Notes: generated from the sequence alone by a model not told the origin. Numbered from the stretch's first letter, positions 8,208 through 16,410 are shown. The stretch: 20,818 nt of DNA from an uncultured Enterobacteriaceae bacterium (GCA_936920625.1 CAKZHC010000052.1:1-20818), one strand, 5' to 3'. Program-made: numbers and translations.

Positions 8208-9386
8208 CTAACTCAACCAGAACATTTCCGACGGTGCATGCATCAAAAAATTCTGATGAGAAATATTCCATGCGTAAGCACCAGCAAGGCTAAATACCAG
8301 CCAGTCACCAATGGCCAGTTCCTCAATCGGCTGCTGCCTGGCTAGTATATCTTTCGGGGTACAGAGCTGCCCCGCTAAGGTCACTAACTGATTTTCAATG
8401 ACAGCAGGCTGCCCTCCGCGACGTAAAACCCGAAATGGATGGCTGTGCCCCTGTGCAGCAGGGGTCCGAAAATGATGGGTTCCGCCATAACCTATGGCAA
8501 ACCATTCACCAAAATTACGCTTAATATCGATTACTTCCATAACATAATAACCACAACCCGCACTAATATAGCGTCCACACTCAAATCTCAAAATCAGCCC
8601 CTTTGCGCAATACTCATCAGTAACGGGCCGAAGCCTGCGGCAAAAGGTATCCCAGTCAAAGTGGCGGCGGGGATCGGAATAGTTAATACCCATACCACCA
8701 CCAACATTGATCATTTTTACCTGAATACGAAACGTTTCACACCAGTGAGTCACCTGCTGCAAACAGTGGTGAATCAGGGTCAGATGACTCTGCACATTAA
8801 TCTGATGTGACATAAGATGAAAATGAAAGCCCTGCAAACGCAGCCAGTTACTGATGCGAATTTTCGCAATCGCCTGGGGTAATTCAGCAACATCCAGCCC
8901 AAAAGGTGTCGGATTACCACCCATCATAAGCCGGGTCTGCTCAACTCCAGCAACAGCAATATTCATCCTCAACAGAATATTGACAGGGCACTGTTGCCGG
9001 GCGCAGATCTCCTCCAGCCGTTGCAGCTCTGTCAGACTCTCCACATGAATGGCATCAACTCTCATATCGACAGCCATACTCAGTTCTTTTGGCAGTTTCC
9101 CCGGCCCACCAAATATCAGCGGACGCCCCGGGACCTGCTCATGCAGCCAGCTGAGTTCACCGCCAGAAGCGGCTTCAAAACCATCCACCCACGGTGACAA
9201 TGTGTGTAATATTTCAGCTGCCGGATTGGCTTTAGTAGCATAAAATAACTGGCATTGCGGCGGGAGTACTGCGCGCATACCAGCAATGTGCTGACACAGC
9301 TCAGATAACTCATAAAGGTATCCACAAAACGGTTCGGCACGTTCTCTCTGTAACTGGCACAACGCATTATAAATGAGTGGAGTCAT
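8208..9386 (-). CDS. PLP-dependent fold-III decarboxylase (PvsE/SbnH-like)
   Basis: The 392-residue enzyme belongs to the ornithine/diaminopimelate decarboxylase group. The PLP lysine is K52 in YATKAN. HFH (188-190), the phosphate-binding GGGMGINY (229-236) and ECGRY (269-273) line the cofactor site. GQLCTPKDIL (338-347) carries the conserved cysteine/aspartate region and AGAYAWN (367-373) the C-terminal active-site loop. In vibrioferrin, achromobactin and staphyloferrin B loci such enzymes decarboxylate the serine or diaminopropionate part of a citryl intermediate; the PvsE role (citryl-serine to citryl-ethanolamine) fits best here, by inference. Its ATG overlaps the stop of the preceding synthetase gene by four bases (ATGA), indicating translational coupling. 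Confidence 0.9.
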   Translation of the reverse strand: MTPLIYNALCQLQRERAEPFCGYLYELSELCQHIAGMRAVLPPQCQLFYATKANPAAEILHTLSPWVDGFEAASGGELSWLHEQVPGRPLIFGGPGKLPKELSMAVDMRVDAIHVESLTELQRLEEICARQQCPVNILLRMNIAVAGVEQTRLMMGGNPTPFGLDVAELPQAIAKIRISNWLRLQGFHFHLMSHQINVQSHLTLIHHCLQQVTHWCETFRIQVKMINVGGGMGINYSDPRRHFDWDTFCRRLRPVTDEYCAKGLILRFECGRYISAGCGYYVMEVIDIKRNFGEWFAIGYGGTHHFRTPAAQGHSHPFRVLRRGGQPAVIENQLVTLAGQLCTPKDILARQQPIEELAIGDWLVFSLAGAYAWNISHQNFLMHAPSEMFWLS

Positions 9387-11140
9387 GCCGGGTCCCTCAG
9401 TGGATGAGAGATATACGTATAACTGGCCTGCCTGTCGGCATCTTTTAACAGACGTGTGCGCAGGTTATTTTTCGAGGGAAGCGGTTCACCTTTAAGAATT
9501 GCCGAAACTTCAGGCTGCTGCTGCCAGCGAACCAGGCGTTGTGAAAGCACTCTCCAGAGCTGCTGTTCTATTTTTCTGTCACCATCCGCCAAATAAAAAA
9601 TAGCCTCAGAAAGATTGTTAACCAGCAGGCAATAAGCTATCCGCTGCCAGCCCTGCGACCGTGAATACCAGACAGACTCCTTCGCTCTTTGCGACATATC
9701 GCTTAAGGATGCGGATGGCCAGCGTTCAGACAGCAACTTGGTCCCCTCAAGGTCTCGTATCCATATCCGCACGGGAAGATTTTCCTGCATACCAATGAGG
9801 ATATTCTGTAAATGTGGCTCAAAAACAATACCTTCTGTGAAAAATGCCTCGAGCACACTAGGCAACAACAGATCAAGATAAGCAGTAAACCAGAGATGGC
9901 AGGCTTCACCGTGCGCCAGCTGACGGGCATGAGCAAGATGGGAAATGACTAACTGAATTGAGCATTCTTCCAGTCGTCCCCACGAGAATAAGGCAGCTGC
10001 CAACTCAATCTGATAGTCCGCCAACGTGCCAAAGGGAAAATTAGTGCGGTAAAGAATGCCAAAACACTCCTGTAAGTGCCTGACCTCCCCTGTAGTAGCA
10101 CCCTCAACAGCACTGAAATCAAGGCTGGTGGCTGCCGGTTCTCTCATTATGCTAAAACCAGGCGTTATCACTTCCAGGCGGCTAAACGCATCGTTTAACA
10201 GCCGGTTAAGCGCCACAGCACTTTCCAGTTCATACCAGGAATTTTTCCGGACGCAGTTAGTTAACCTGACGTGAATAGAGCACTTTAAAAACCACGGCAG
10301 TTCCGGCAGGTAGAATGTTCTTACCGACGATGTAGGGAAAAATTGTGGCCCTCGTGGCCCGAGCGGCGTTATGAGTCCCTGACGTTGTGCCTGCCGATAA
10401 AGGGGGGACGCAACAATATGCGGTACCTCCCAAGGATGGCAGGGATAACTATGGTTGTTCCCGGACAGCGCGGAGAGCATTCTGACCACCCGAAAATCGC
10501 CCTGCCACTGTAACAACGAAGCATCTATGCGGAACCAGTAAAGAGGAAAGCTCGCTCCGGTTTCCGGTGAACACGCCAGTAAAGCCTTCCGCGCCACACC
10601 GCTGCGACTCTTAGGAGTAGGATGAAAAGGATGCCCCCAGAATAAACTTTGTTCGCTGCGAATAAAATTATCTGGCCGGGGCGGGGGAATGTTTTCAAAA
10701 AACATCTGGGTTACCTGGATGCTGTTTTCAGTCTGCTCTGACAATTCAGGATTGATCGGCTGCTGTAACTGCGCGGCCATTTCCTGATGTAACAACGCAA
10801 TAGAATCCATGGCTGAAAGAATGCGCCAAGGCTTTGCATACTCTTTAATAAAAACCGCGCTGTTAAAACGACAACGGTCAAGCAAACTGCGGCGATCAGC
10901 ACGTATTGCCATGAGCCGCTCACTGGCGCTCAAAACAATAGTAATAACTTCACCGCTGAGAAATTCAGTTAATAACGCCTGCGGAACATTTCCTTCAGTA
11001 CGGATCGCGATTTGTCTGGCAGGACGGGCAAATTCACGAATGTAACAATTTAGTAATGCAGTCAGAGTAGCAAATTCGGCAGCATCTCTGAGGGGGTCAG
11101 AAGATGTGTTAGCAGGTCTGACGACAGACTGGGTTTTCAT
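9383..11140 (-). CDS. NIS siderophore synthetase, IucA/IucC family (PvsD/AcsD-like)
   Basis: The 585-residue enzyme uses ATP to activate a carboxylate (probably citrate) and join it to an amine or alcohol. The ATP-binding motif GHPFHPTPKSRSG (169-181) is intact, as are PCHPWE (233-238), SSVRT (271-275), the KCSIHVRLTN segment (286-295) and EPHLQN (near 440). This pattern is that of type A citrate-specific enzymes such as AcsD, which condenses citrate with L-serine. That makes it the likely first condensing step, before the downstream decarboxylase. AAAGGA lies before the ATG. It follows the other synthetase gene by 12 bases and overlaps the decarboxylase gene by four. The substrate assignment is inferred from neighbours. 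Confidence 0.9.
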   Translation of the reverse strand: MKTQSVVRPANTSSDPLRDAAEFATLTALLNCYIREFARPARQIAIRTEGNVPQALLTEFLSGEVITIVLSASERLMAIRADRRSLLDRCRFNSAVFIKEYAKPWRILSAMDSIALLHQEMAAQLQQPINPELSEQTENSIQVTQMFFENIPPPRPDNFIRSEQSLFWGHPFHPTPKSRSGVARKALLACSPETGASFPLYWFRIDASLLQWQGDFRVVRMLSALSGNNHSYPCHPWEVPHIVASPLYRQAQRQGLITPLGPRGPQFFPTSSVRTFYLPELPWFLKCSIHVRLTNCVRKNSWYELESAVALNRLLNDAFSRLEVITPGFSIMREPAATSLDFSAVEGATTGEVRHLQECFGILYRTNFPFGTLADYQIELAAALFSWGRLEECSIQLVISHLAHARQLAHGEACHLWFTAYLDLLLPSVLEAFFTEGIVFEPHLQNILIGMQENLPVRIWIRDLEGTKLLSERWPSASLSDMSQRAKESVWYSRSQGWQRIAYCLLVNNLSEAIFYLADGDRKIEQQLWRVLSQRLVRWQQQPEVSAILKGEPLPSKNNLRTRLLKDADRQASYTYISHPLRDPA

Positions 11141-11152
11141 GCATTCATTCCT

Positions 11153-12793
11153 TTAACGGTTACACGGCAGGGTAGCAGCGGCCTCCGGAAAGTGGCTGGT
11201 GGATGCGGAGGCTGTGCAGGAGCACATTACAGCGTCTTCACACAAAAAATTCGGGCCACTTAGACCATAGTATTTATTGATGTCTGCTACACCTGTTGTT
11301 GATTTGTTCATCAGACTGCCGCTTAAAAGCAGATACTTCACAGGCTGTAGTGGCGCCTCAAATAGCATCTGACGGGCAAACGAGGTATCGGTACCCCGTT
11401 TATCCAGATTATCCAGCGTGCAGCACAGCGAATAGCGCACTATTTCATAAGCCTCCGCCCGATTCAGTAGTCCGCGTTCCGCCAGATTTTCCAGTAGTGC
11501 AGCAATATCAAGCTGCAGCGTGATGGTGATAAACATCTGAGCCAGAGCGACATCATCTTCAGCCAGAATTCGTTTGTCCTTAATTTCCCAAACTCCGGGG
11601 AGCAGATCTGGCCGGGCCGAACCAAAGCGCGATATCAACAGTCGCGCCGCATCATTATCTTTCATAACCAGCGACGGAGGCTGGCCTGGCGTAAAACTGA
11701 TAATCGCATTTTGCTGATTAGACTCCAGCGCTGCCACAGGAGCAAGGGTCTCTTCGGCAACAGCCTGTGGATAACGGCGAACCAGAAAAGCGAGCTGCCT
11801 CTCCTCTCCTACATGGCCAAAATAAGCTTCATTAACATGACGGTAGCGCTGATTAAGCAAGGGATCACACTCTGCCAGTTGCGGAAGAATGTCTGCAAAC
11901 CACTGGCCATCGTACAGAGTGGACGCCTTGATAAGACGAATATTTTTCTGGCCCAGGGTACGCATTGCCAGCGGGACTTTAATGTGATCTTCAGGCCAGT
12001 CTGCCAGTTGCACTGTCCGTACTGACAGTGTCGGGTAGACTTCAAGCCAGGCATTCGGAGCATGAATAATATCTGACGGCAGCGCGTGTAGCTGTGACCA
12101 GGTCAGAGGATGGACTGGGATAAGATGATGGCTGCTCTGCAATGTTTCCGGTAAACCCACCTGACTAAAAACTGGCCACCACTGCGGCCGTTGTTCAGGT
12201 CGTGTCAGTGTAAGCATCGTCGCAGGAACCGCCAGCCAGCGCAGCCTGAATACAGAACAAAACTCGGGAGCATAATTTTTTATCTGACTGAGATCAAAGC
12301 CAAATTTCGGCCGCGCAGTAGGGTAGAAAGGGTGGTCGAGAAAACTAGCCATCTGTTCGGCATGGCGCATACGCTCACCCCAGCTACGCAAATGCAACGG
12401 GCGTGATAAATCGTCACTCAGTAGCATAAAAGCTTGATGGCAGAGATCGCCCTGTTTACAGGCTGCATCAGCTTCCTCCTGATAACTGGCAAACCTCTGC
12501 CGGGTCTCTTCACTCTGGTCTGGCATCAGTCGCCTGAGCCACGTCGCATAACCTGTGCCCGTCTGCCAGGTATCACCGTGTAATTCCTGCCAGTGCGATG
12601 CTACAGCCCGCCATGGCTGCATATAATTGCAAGGTTCTACCTGAATCCGCAGAGGTATGTCGAGGTGCATATTATACAGCCAGCACTGACCCCTTTCATG
12701 GCGTATCTCACCACGATGTATTAGCGAGGCCACGTCCTCTCTGATACAGGCATTAATGATTCGCAGGGTAATGTACTCTTCCTGATCTGTCAT
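11153..12793 (-). CDS. NIS siderophore synthetase, IucA/IucC family (PvsB-like)
   Basis: A second, divergent NIS synthetase of 546 residues. The usual GHPxHPxxKxRxG motif appears as DHPFYPTARPKFGF (153-166): the first glycine and second histidine are replaced and the K-x-R spacing is altered. PVHPLTW (226-232) and PTLSVRTV (254-261) are conserved; the following strand reads KVPLAMRTL (272-280). The C-terminal domain continues through LLSGSLMNKS. In vibrioferrin synthesis PvsB makes the second condensation with an alanine-2-ketoglutarate unit; by position next to the ATP-grasp gene this is the likely role. CAGGAAATCGT precedes the ATG and gives a clear ribosome site. The gap to the ATP-grasp gene is 53 bases. 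Family membership is secure; the substrate is inference. Confidence 0.85.
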   Translation of the reverse strand: MTDQEEYITLRIINACIREDVASLIHRGEIRHERGQCWLYNMHLDIPLRIQVEPCNYMQPWRAVASHWQELHGDTWQTGTGYATWLRRLMPDQSEETRQRFASYQEEADAACKQGDLCHQAFMLLSDDLSRPLHLRSWGERMRHAEQMASFLDHPFYPTARPKFGFDLSQIKNYAPEFCSVFRLRWLAVPATMLTLTRPEQRPQWWPVFSQVGLPETLQSSHHLIPVHPLTWSQLHALPSDIIHAPNAWLEVYPTLSVRTVQLADWPEDHIKVPLAMRTLGQKNIRLIKASTLYDGQWFADILPQLAECDPLLNQRYRHVNEAYFGHVGEERQLAFLVRRYPQAVAEETLAPVAALESNQQNAIISFTPGQPPSLVMKDNDAARLLISRFGSARPDLLPGVWEIKDKRILAEDDVALAQMFITITLQLDIAALLENLAERGLLNRAEAYEIVRYSLCCTLDNLDKRGTDTSFARQMLFEAPLQPVKYLLLSGSLMNKSTTGVADINKYYGLSGPNFLCEDAVMCSCTASASTSHFPEAAATLPCNR

Positions 12794-12846
12794 ACGATTT
12801 CCTGACTAAGTTGTGACAATGTCTGTTGTTCCAGTAGCGTTAACTC

Positions 12847-13956
12847 CTAGCGGCTATCAGCCTGGAGGCAGAGCACGCCGAGATAATCTTTATTTGAATG
12901 CGTCAGCCGGACAGTGTCGCCGGCCTGTTTCAGTGGCCGCCAGCAAACGCCTGGAGCCGGGGACGGAGCCGGCAGCTGTTGTAGAATTCCCTCTTTTTCT
13001 GCAACCACATAGTGGATCACAGCAGAGGCAGATGAAGGGAGGACCGTGGGAGCGGGCTTCCCTAAATATATCTGCAAAATTGGGGTAAACCAGCCCGATG
13101 GCAGAATGCTATCTAGCAAAAACTCCCGTCCATCACCAATGCTGCGATAATTAATTTCAACCAGTACAGGTCCTGACGGTGTGGCAATAAACTCGCTATG
13201 GCAAACACCAAATTTCACGCCAAACTCGCGTAACTGGCTGAGCGCCTGCTGCCGCCAGCGGCATGCATACTCCCCTTCCCATCTCGCCCCAGTTTCAACA
13301 AAGTGCGGGGGCTCAGAGAGTTCAACGTCAAAACCTCCAACGGCAATCAAACTGTCACCATCGCCCAGCGTTTCCAGTGTAAATAGTGGCCCTTCAATGA
13401 ACTGCTCTAGCAGTAAAGTCTGACGTGAATCATATGATTTCACTATGCCAGCCAGTTGCTGTGGGTTTTCTGCCAGTCTGACATTCATTGAGGCAACCCC
13501 CTGAACGGGCTTAACAACCAGCGGCCATGGCCAGCTGGCATCCGGCAGAGAGCCGGGGAGCAATTGCCGGGACCAGACAGAGGGAAGATTTAATGTGGCA
13601 AGCCGCTGACGCATTTGCCATTTTTGTTTAGCGGCGTAACAGATTTTCCAATCTTTACCCGGCAGCCCCAGCGTTTTGGCAACAATAGCAGTTGCCGTTT
13701 GCAGGTGATCACTATTGGAGAAAATGGCAACAGGACAAATACCTTTATCCGTGAGAGTATCCAGAATTGCCATGGGGTTGAAAACATCGCATTCAATAAC
13801 CGATACCTCACCTGACAAAACACGACTATGTTCCCGTTTTTGATCAGTCAATAAAACAACCGGATAGCCGAGTTGCTGAACAGCAGGAATAAACCCCTCT
13901 GTCACAGCGTGGCTGACAACATGACTGACGATAACGAATGGTGATAAATATGACAT
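12847..13956 (-). CDS. ATP-grasp amino-acid ligase (PvsA-like)
   Basis: This 369-residue ATP-grasp enzyme has a pre-ATP-grasp Rossmann-like start (residues 1-100, with FSNSDHLQTATAIVAKTLGL). The ATP-grasp lobe has VVKP (147-150), EQFIEGP (184-190), HSEF (253-256) and the metal-binding VEINYRSIGDG (266-276, E267 and N269). Such enzymes form an acyl phosphate and then an amide bond to an amino acid. PvsA of vibrioferrin and XssA of xanthoferrin loci hold the same place; here it would add alanine or a similar amino acid. AGGGA seven bases before the ATG fixes the start. It follows the aldolase gene by 28 bases. The gene is intact. Confidence 0.85.
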   Translation of the reverse strand: MSYLSPFVIVSHVVSHAVTEGFIPAVQQLGYPVVLLTDQKREHSRVLSGEVSVIECDVFNPMAILDTLTDKGICPVAIFSNSDHLQTATAIVAKTLGLPGKDWKICYAAKQKWQMRQRLATLNLPSVWSRQLLPGSLPDASWPWPLVVKPVQGVASMNVRLAENPQQLAGIVKSYDSRQTLLLEQFIEGPLFTLETLGDGDSLIAVGGFDVELSEPPHFVETGARWEGEYACRWRQQALSQLREFGVKFGVCHSEFIATPSGPVLVEINYRSIGDGREFLLDSILPSGWFTPILQIYLGKPAPTVLPSSASAVIHYVVAEKEGILQQLPAPSPAPGVCWRPLKQAGDTVRLTHSNKDYLGVLCLQADSR

Positions 13957-13984
13957 AATACATCCCTAGACGAGATTCGCCCGG

Positions 13985-14794
13985 TCAGCTAAGACCGGAA
14001 TAAGACATGGATGACGTTTTGATATCGCCAAGCCGCTGGCGTAGCGCGCGGAACAAAAAGCCACGATCTTCGCCACACAACCAGGCGTGAATGTGCTTCC
14101 GCTGCCAGCTCTGAAGCTGTTCTTCAGTTCTGGGATTGGCGCAAAATGGAACACCGGCAATCTGGCACTGCTGTGCCACATGACAGATCTGCTGGCAAAC
14201 AGTCGGGCACAGGGGGGTCGGGCCTGCACCAGCGCTGAGCGCCAGATCCAGCGCCCCTTCCAATACCATACTAACTCCCTCGACTGCGAGGATGTCGGCA
14301 ATCGCCCTGACCCCTTCCGGTGTCTCGATCATAGGAACCAGCAGCAATTCCTGATTTGCCTGCGCTATATAATCGGCCAGTGGCAGAGTACCAAAACCGG
14401 TAACACTGCCGCCGGTAATGCTGCGTTTTCCTGCGGGAGGGAAACGCATCGCATCACGAACTGCCCGAACCTGATTTGCATTCTCTACCTGGGGGATCAC
14501 AATACCGTGAGCACCCATATCGAGCACACGACCAATCAACTTAGGTTCGGGTGAGGGGAGGCGAACTAGCGGTGCGCACTGATACGATTGTGCAATTCCG
14601 ATACAGTGCTTAAGAAGCGGTTCATCGTGAGGAAGATGCTCCATATCTAAAATGATGAAATCATAGCCTGCACAGGCTATCATCTCCACAATCCCCTGGT
14701 TAGGAGCTGAATTTAATAAACCAAAAATCGGAGTCTTTGCAGCCAAAGATGCGTGCAAATGGATGCGTGCAAATGCAGATGCAGCATAACCCAC
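13985..14794 (-). CDS. HpcH/HpaI-family aldolase, SbnG-like citrate synthase; start disrupted by a 14-bp duplication
   Basis: The product (269 residues if read from the GTG at 14794) is a class II HpcH/HpaI-type aldolase. Motifs: FIILDMEH (46-53), LVRLP (R78), GAHGIVIPQVEN (94-105), the metal ligand E157 in VPMIET, and EGALDL (179-184) with D183. The VLEGALDLALS form resembles SbnG, which makes citrate from oxaloacetate and acetyl-CoA for staphyloferrin B, rather than the degradative GP-DLS form. As first gene of the operon it would supply citrate. The frame has only a GTG abutting the ribosome site. The well-placed ATG at 14787 (TAAGGTGG just before it) is out of frame because of a 14-bp tandem duplication. 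Without the duplication, translation from that ATG would give a 262-residue protein of normal family length. It may be poorly expressed or off in this sequence. Confidence 0.82.
   Translation of the reverse strand: MGYAASAFARIHLHASLAAKTPIFGLLNSAPNQGIVEMIACAGYDFIILDMEHLPHDEPLLKHCIGIAQSYQCAPLVRLPSPEPKLIGRVLDMGAHGIVIPQVENANQVRAVRDAMRFPPAGKRSITGGSVTGFGTLPLADYIAQANQELLLVPMIETPEGVRAIADILAVEGVSMVLEGALDLALSAGAGPTPLCPTVCQQICHVAQQCQIAGVPFCANPRTEEQLQSWQRKHIHAWLCGEDRGFLFRALRQRLGDIKTSSMSYSGLS
14748..14775. repeat. Exact 14-bp tandem duplication inside the aldolase start
   Basis: The plus-strand unit GATGCGTGCAAATG occurs at 14748-14761 and again, exactly, at 14762-14775. Fourteen bases is not a multiple of three, so it shifts the frame between the ATG at 14787 and the aldolase body. 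Translation from that ATG now ends after 24 codons at a TAA (14715-14713). Deleting one unit gives the uninterrupted start MLHLHLHASLAAKT. Confidence 0.92.
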
Positions 14795-14799
14795 CTTAC

Positions 14800-14844
14800 A
14801 ATGAGAATAATTTTTATTTATGAATATAAATCATTCTCATTATT
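14800..14844 (-). promoter_or_regulatory. Paired Fur-like sites upstream of the siderophore operon
   Basis: Two Fur-like 7-1-7 elements face each other. TGAGAATAATTTTTA starts at 14802 on the plus strand, and TGAGAATGATTTATA is on the minus strand (about 14839-14825). Together they form an inverted repeat with perfect 9-bp arms AATGAGAAT (14800-14808) and ATTCTCATT (14833-14841). A -10-like TATATT lies between them on the minus strand. Iron-dependent repression of the operon by Fur is the likely function, matching the receptor promoter. Confidence 0.75.
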
Positions 14845-15078
14845 AAGTACAGCTAGTATCTTTTCCATTTTGTGCTTACATTCTGGTTTATCGGTAAACT
14901 GTTAAATTCTGATTATCGAATAAACCAACTAAAAATGATGGCGGAACTTTTTATGCCTGGGCGCAAAAGAAAGGCTATTAGCATAATAATCTGTAACAGG
15001 CTGGGTTAAATACGCATTAGATGCCGCTGCTATTAACAGCAGTAATACAGATAAATAACATTCCTGGATAATACGTAT
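14845..15078. other. Gene-free stretch upstream of the siderophore operon
   Basis: No gene is visible. Further operon promoter elements could lie at the left edge. Only very short open frames occur, one of them an 18-codon frame from 14954 on the plus strand without support. Confidence 0.5.
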
Positions 15079-15475
15079 TTAAATATTTCTTAACTTATTA
15101 CTTACTCTAAATTGATTCGAATATATTCCTCCCCTATGATTATTACCGACCCTACCTATAACCTCTTGAAAATCATGATTCTGACCTGCCAGTTGGTTGA
15201 CAGATTGCCAGTCAACGCTACTTGTTCTGCCGCGATAGGATTAGGGTATGGTTGTTGGCGGGCTCATGTGAATTGAACAGGATCACATCAATCCTATGCA
15301 ACGCACACAGCATCGGCAGCACTCGTTTACTAATGAGCTGCCTGTTTTCATTAATTTTACTCGCTGCCAGATAGCCCAAGTACACCCAGCTGGAATTACT
15401 GACTGCGTAAAAGAAACACTCATACAGATTGCCCTAGTTACGCTGTTTTTTAACCTTAAATGATCAGCTTCGGGT
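15079..15475 (-). pseudogene. C-terminal remnant of a HrgA/COG2958-like protein
   Basis: Read on the minus strand, three frames join into one protein-like sequence. A short piece (about PEADHLRLKNSVTRA) is followed after a frameshift by NLYECFFYAVSNSSWVYLGY and then KRVLPMLCALHRIDVILFNS. After a stop and second shift comes VDWQSVNQLAGQNHDFQEVI, ending at TAA 15081-15079. The order (AVSNSSW-GYLA, a C-x8-L-F segment, then DW-x-NQLA-N-DF) resembles the C-terminal domain of HrgA/COG2958 proteins found with restriction systems and mobile DNA. The N-terminal part is missing. The family name is from memory and moderate in confidence; that this is decayed coding DNA is well supported. Confidence 0.45.
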
Positions 15476-15525
15476 CAGACACCCGCCATTATGATGAACA
15501 CAATTTTGCAATATCTGGCCTCTGT

Positions 15526-16233
15526 TCAACCAATGCCCCTCCCGGCGTCGACTTTGGTAACCAGCTTCTCGTATACAATCCAGTTAAATCCAAGCCACTT
15601 ACCTGATACTGCCCCTTCCTGAAGCATTTTGACCGCCATAAAGTCGGCACTGGTCAGGGTGGTGTTGCTGAGTATCTGAGTAAGCATGTCGGCGTTGTAA
15701 GTGATATAAAGTTCCTCGCCGTTATGTCCATCACACTCATTGCGGCGAAACATGGCTTTAGCGGCAATCAGCTTGGTTTTAGTCATACCGGAGCCACCGG
15801 CAATAATCTTCTGCGAGGCAGGTAACGGCACGGGCGTATTAGTTCCGTTGTTTTCTGTTTTACGCCAGGCAGTGCACGATAGATGATGTCATCTTTTTTG
15901 CGGTTAGCCGCTGATATCGCAAGCTGAAGATAGGGCCCGCGAGTAGCTTGGGCAGGTCGCGCTTTTCAACTGGGGCAAACACGCCATAATCCGCCATCAG
16001 TGCCGTGCGGGTTCCGGCAGGTCCCATTTTGTATCATCAAAGCAGGTGATGATCTGATTCATCTCGATAGTACCCATGTCATTGATGGTGAATGATGCTC
16101 CTGTGATGCTGCCGCGATCATTAATGGTGCCTTGCAGGCGTGAATCTTTTTACTGGGACTGAATTTCGCAAGAATCATGAAACTGCTGAACAAATGCAGC
16201 GGTAATCATGTTTTGATTGGGTTCAAAGGACAT
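15526..16233 (-). pseudogene. Decayed phage major capsid protein gene
   Basis: Starts at ATG 16233 (MSFEPNQNMITAAFVQQFHD). An in-frame TAA occurs at codon 28 (16152-16150), then the same frame goes on with RLQGTINDRGSITGASFTIN. Frameshifts follow near the GTRTALMADYGVFAPVEKRD segment, before YLQLAISAANRKKDDIIYRA, and before VPLPASQKIIAGGSGMTKTK. The last open part (to 15526) contains KLIAAKAMFRRNECD and EELYITYNADMLTQILSN and stops at VDAGRGIG, short of the usual C-terminus. The order and motifs are those of a coat protein of tailed enterobacterial phages. One nonsense codon, at least three frameshifts and a lost tail make it clearly non-functional. Confidence 0.85.
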
Positions 16234-16335
16234 TGCAGGTCACTCCGTGTTTCAATGCGTTGCGGGTTATCGGCTGCCCGGTCCTCGTCTGCACTTTGCG
16301 TTACGGCGCTTACGCATCGCGGGTATTGATCAGTT

Positions 16336-16355
16336 GCCCGGCGTCTTCGCCGGGC
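16336..16355. terminator. Strong hairpin between phage capsid and Gp49 genes
   Basis: GCCCGGCG (16336-16343) pairs perfectly with CGCCGGGC (16348-16355) around a four-base loop. The plus-strand side is followed by a T-rich stretch (TGTGTTGTGTTTG). It lies in the 177-base gap between the capsid remnant and the Gp49 gene and probably ended or punctuated the phage late transcript. A diverged partial copy of the surrounding sequence (GCGGGT...TGCCCGG) lies at about 16261-16281. Confidence 0.6.
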
Positions 16356-16410
16356 TGTGTTGTGTTTGATTATTGATTAAGTGACTGGACGAAATTTCGA
16401 CTAAATTGCA

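Noticed and set aside
12813..13088. Plus-strand open frame overlapping the ATP-grasp gene end
   Set aside because: It is antisense to a well-supported gene and lacks motifs.
13985..14794. Aldolase as a degradative 2-keto-3-deoxy-sugar-acid or HpcH enzyme
   Set aside because: The EGALDL motif and its place at the head of a siderophore operon fit the SbnG-type role better, though sequence alone cannot exclude another substrate.
16259..16355. Possible CRISPR-like repeat from the recurring GCGGGT...TGCCCGG blocks
   Set aside because: Only two diverged copies without regular spacers; more likely phage intergenic hairpins.
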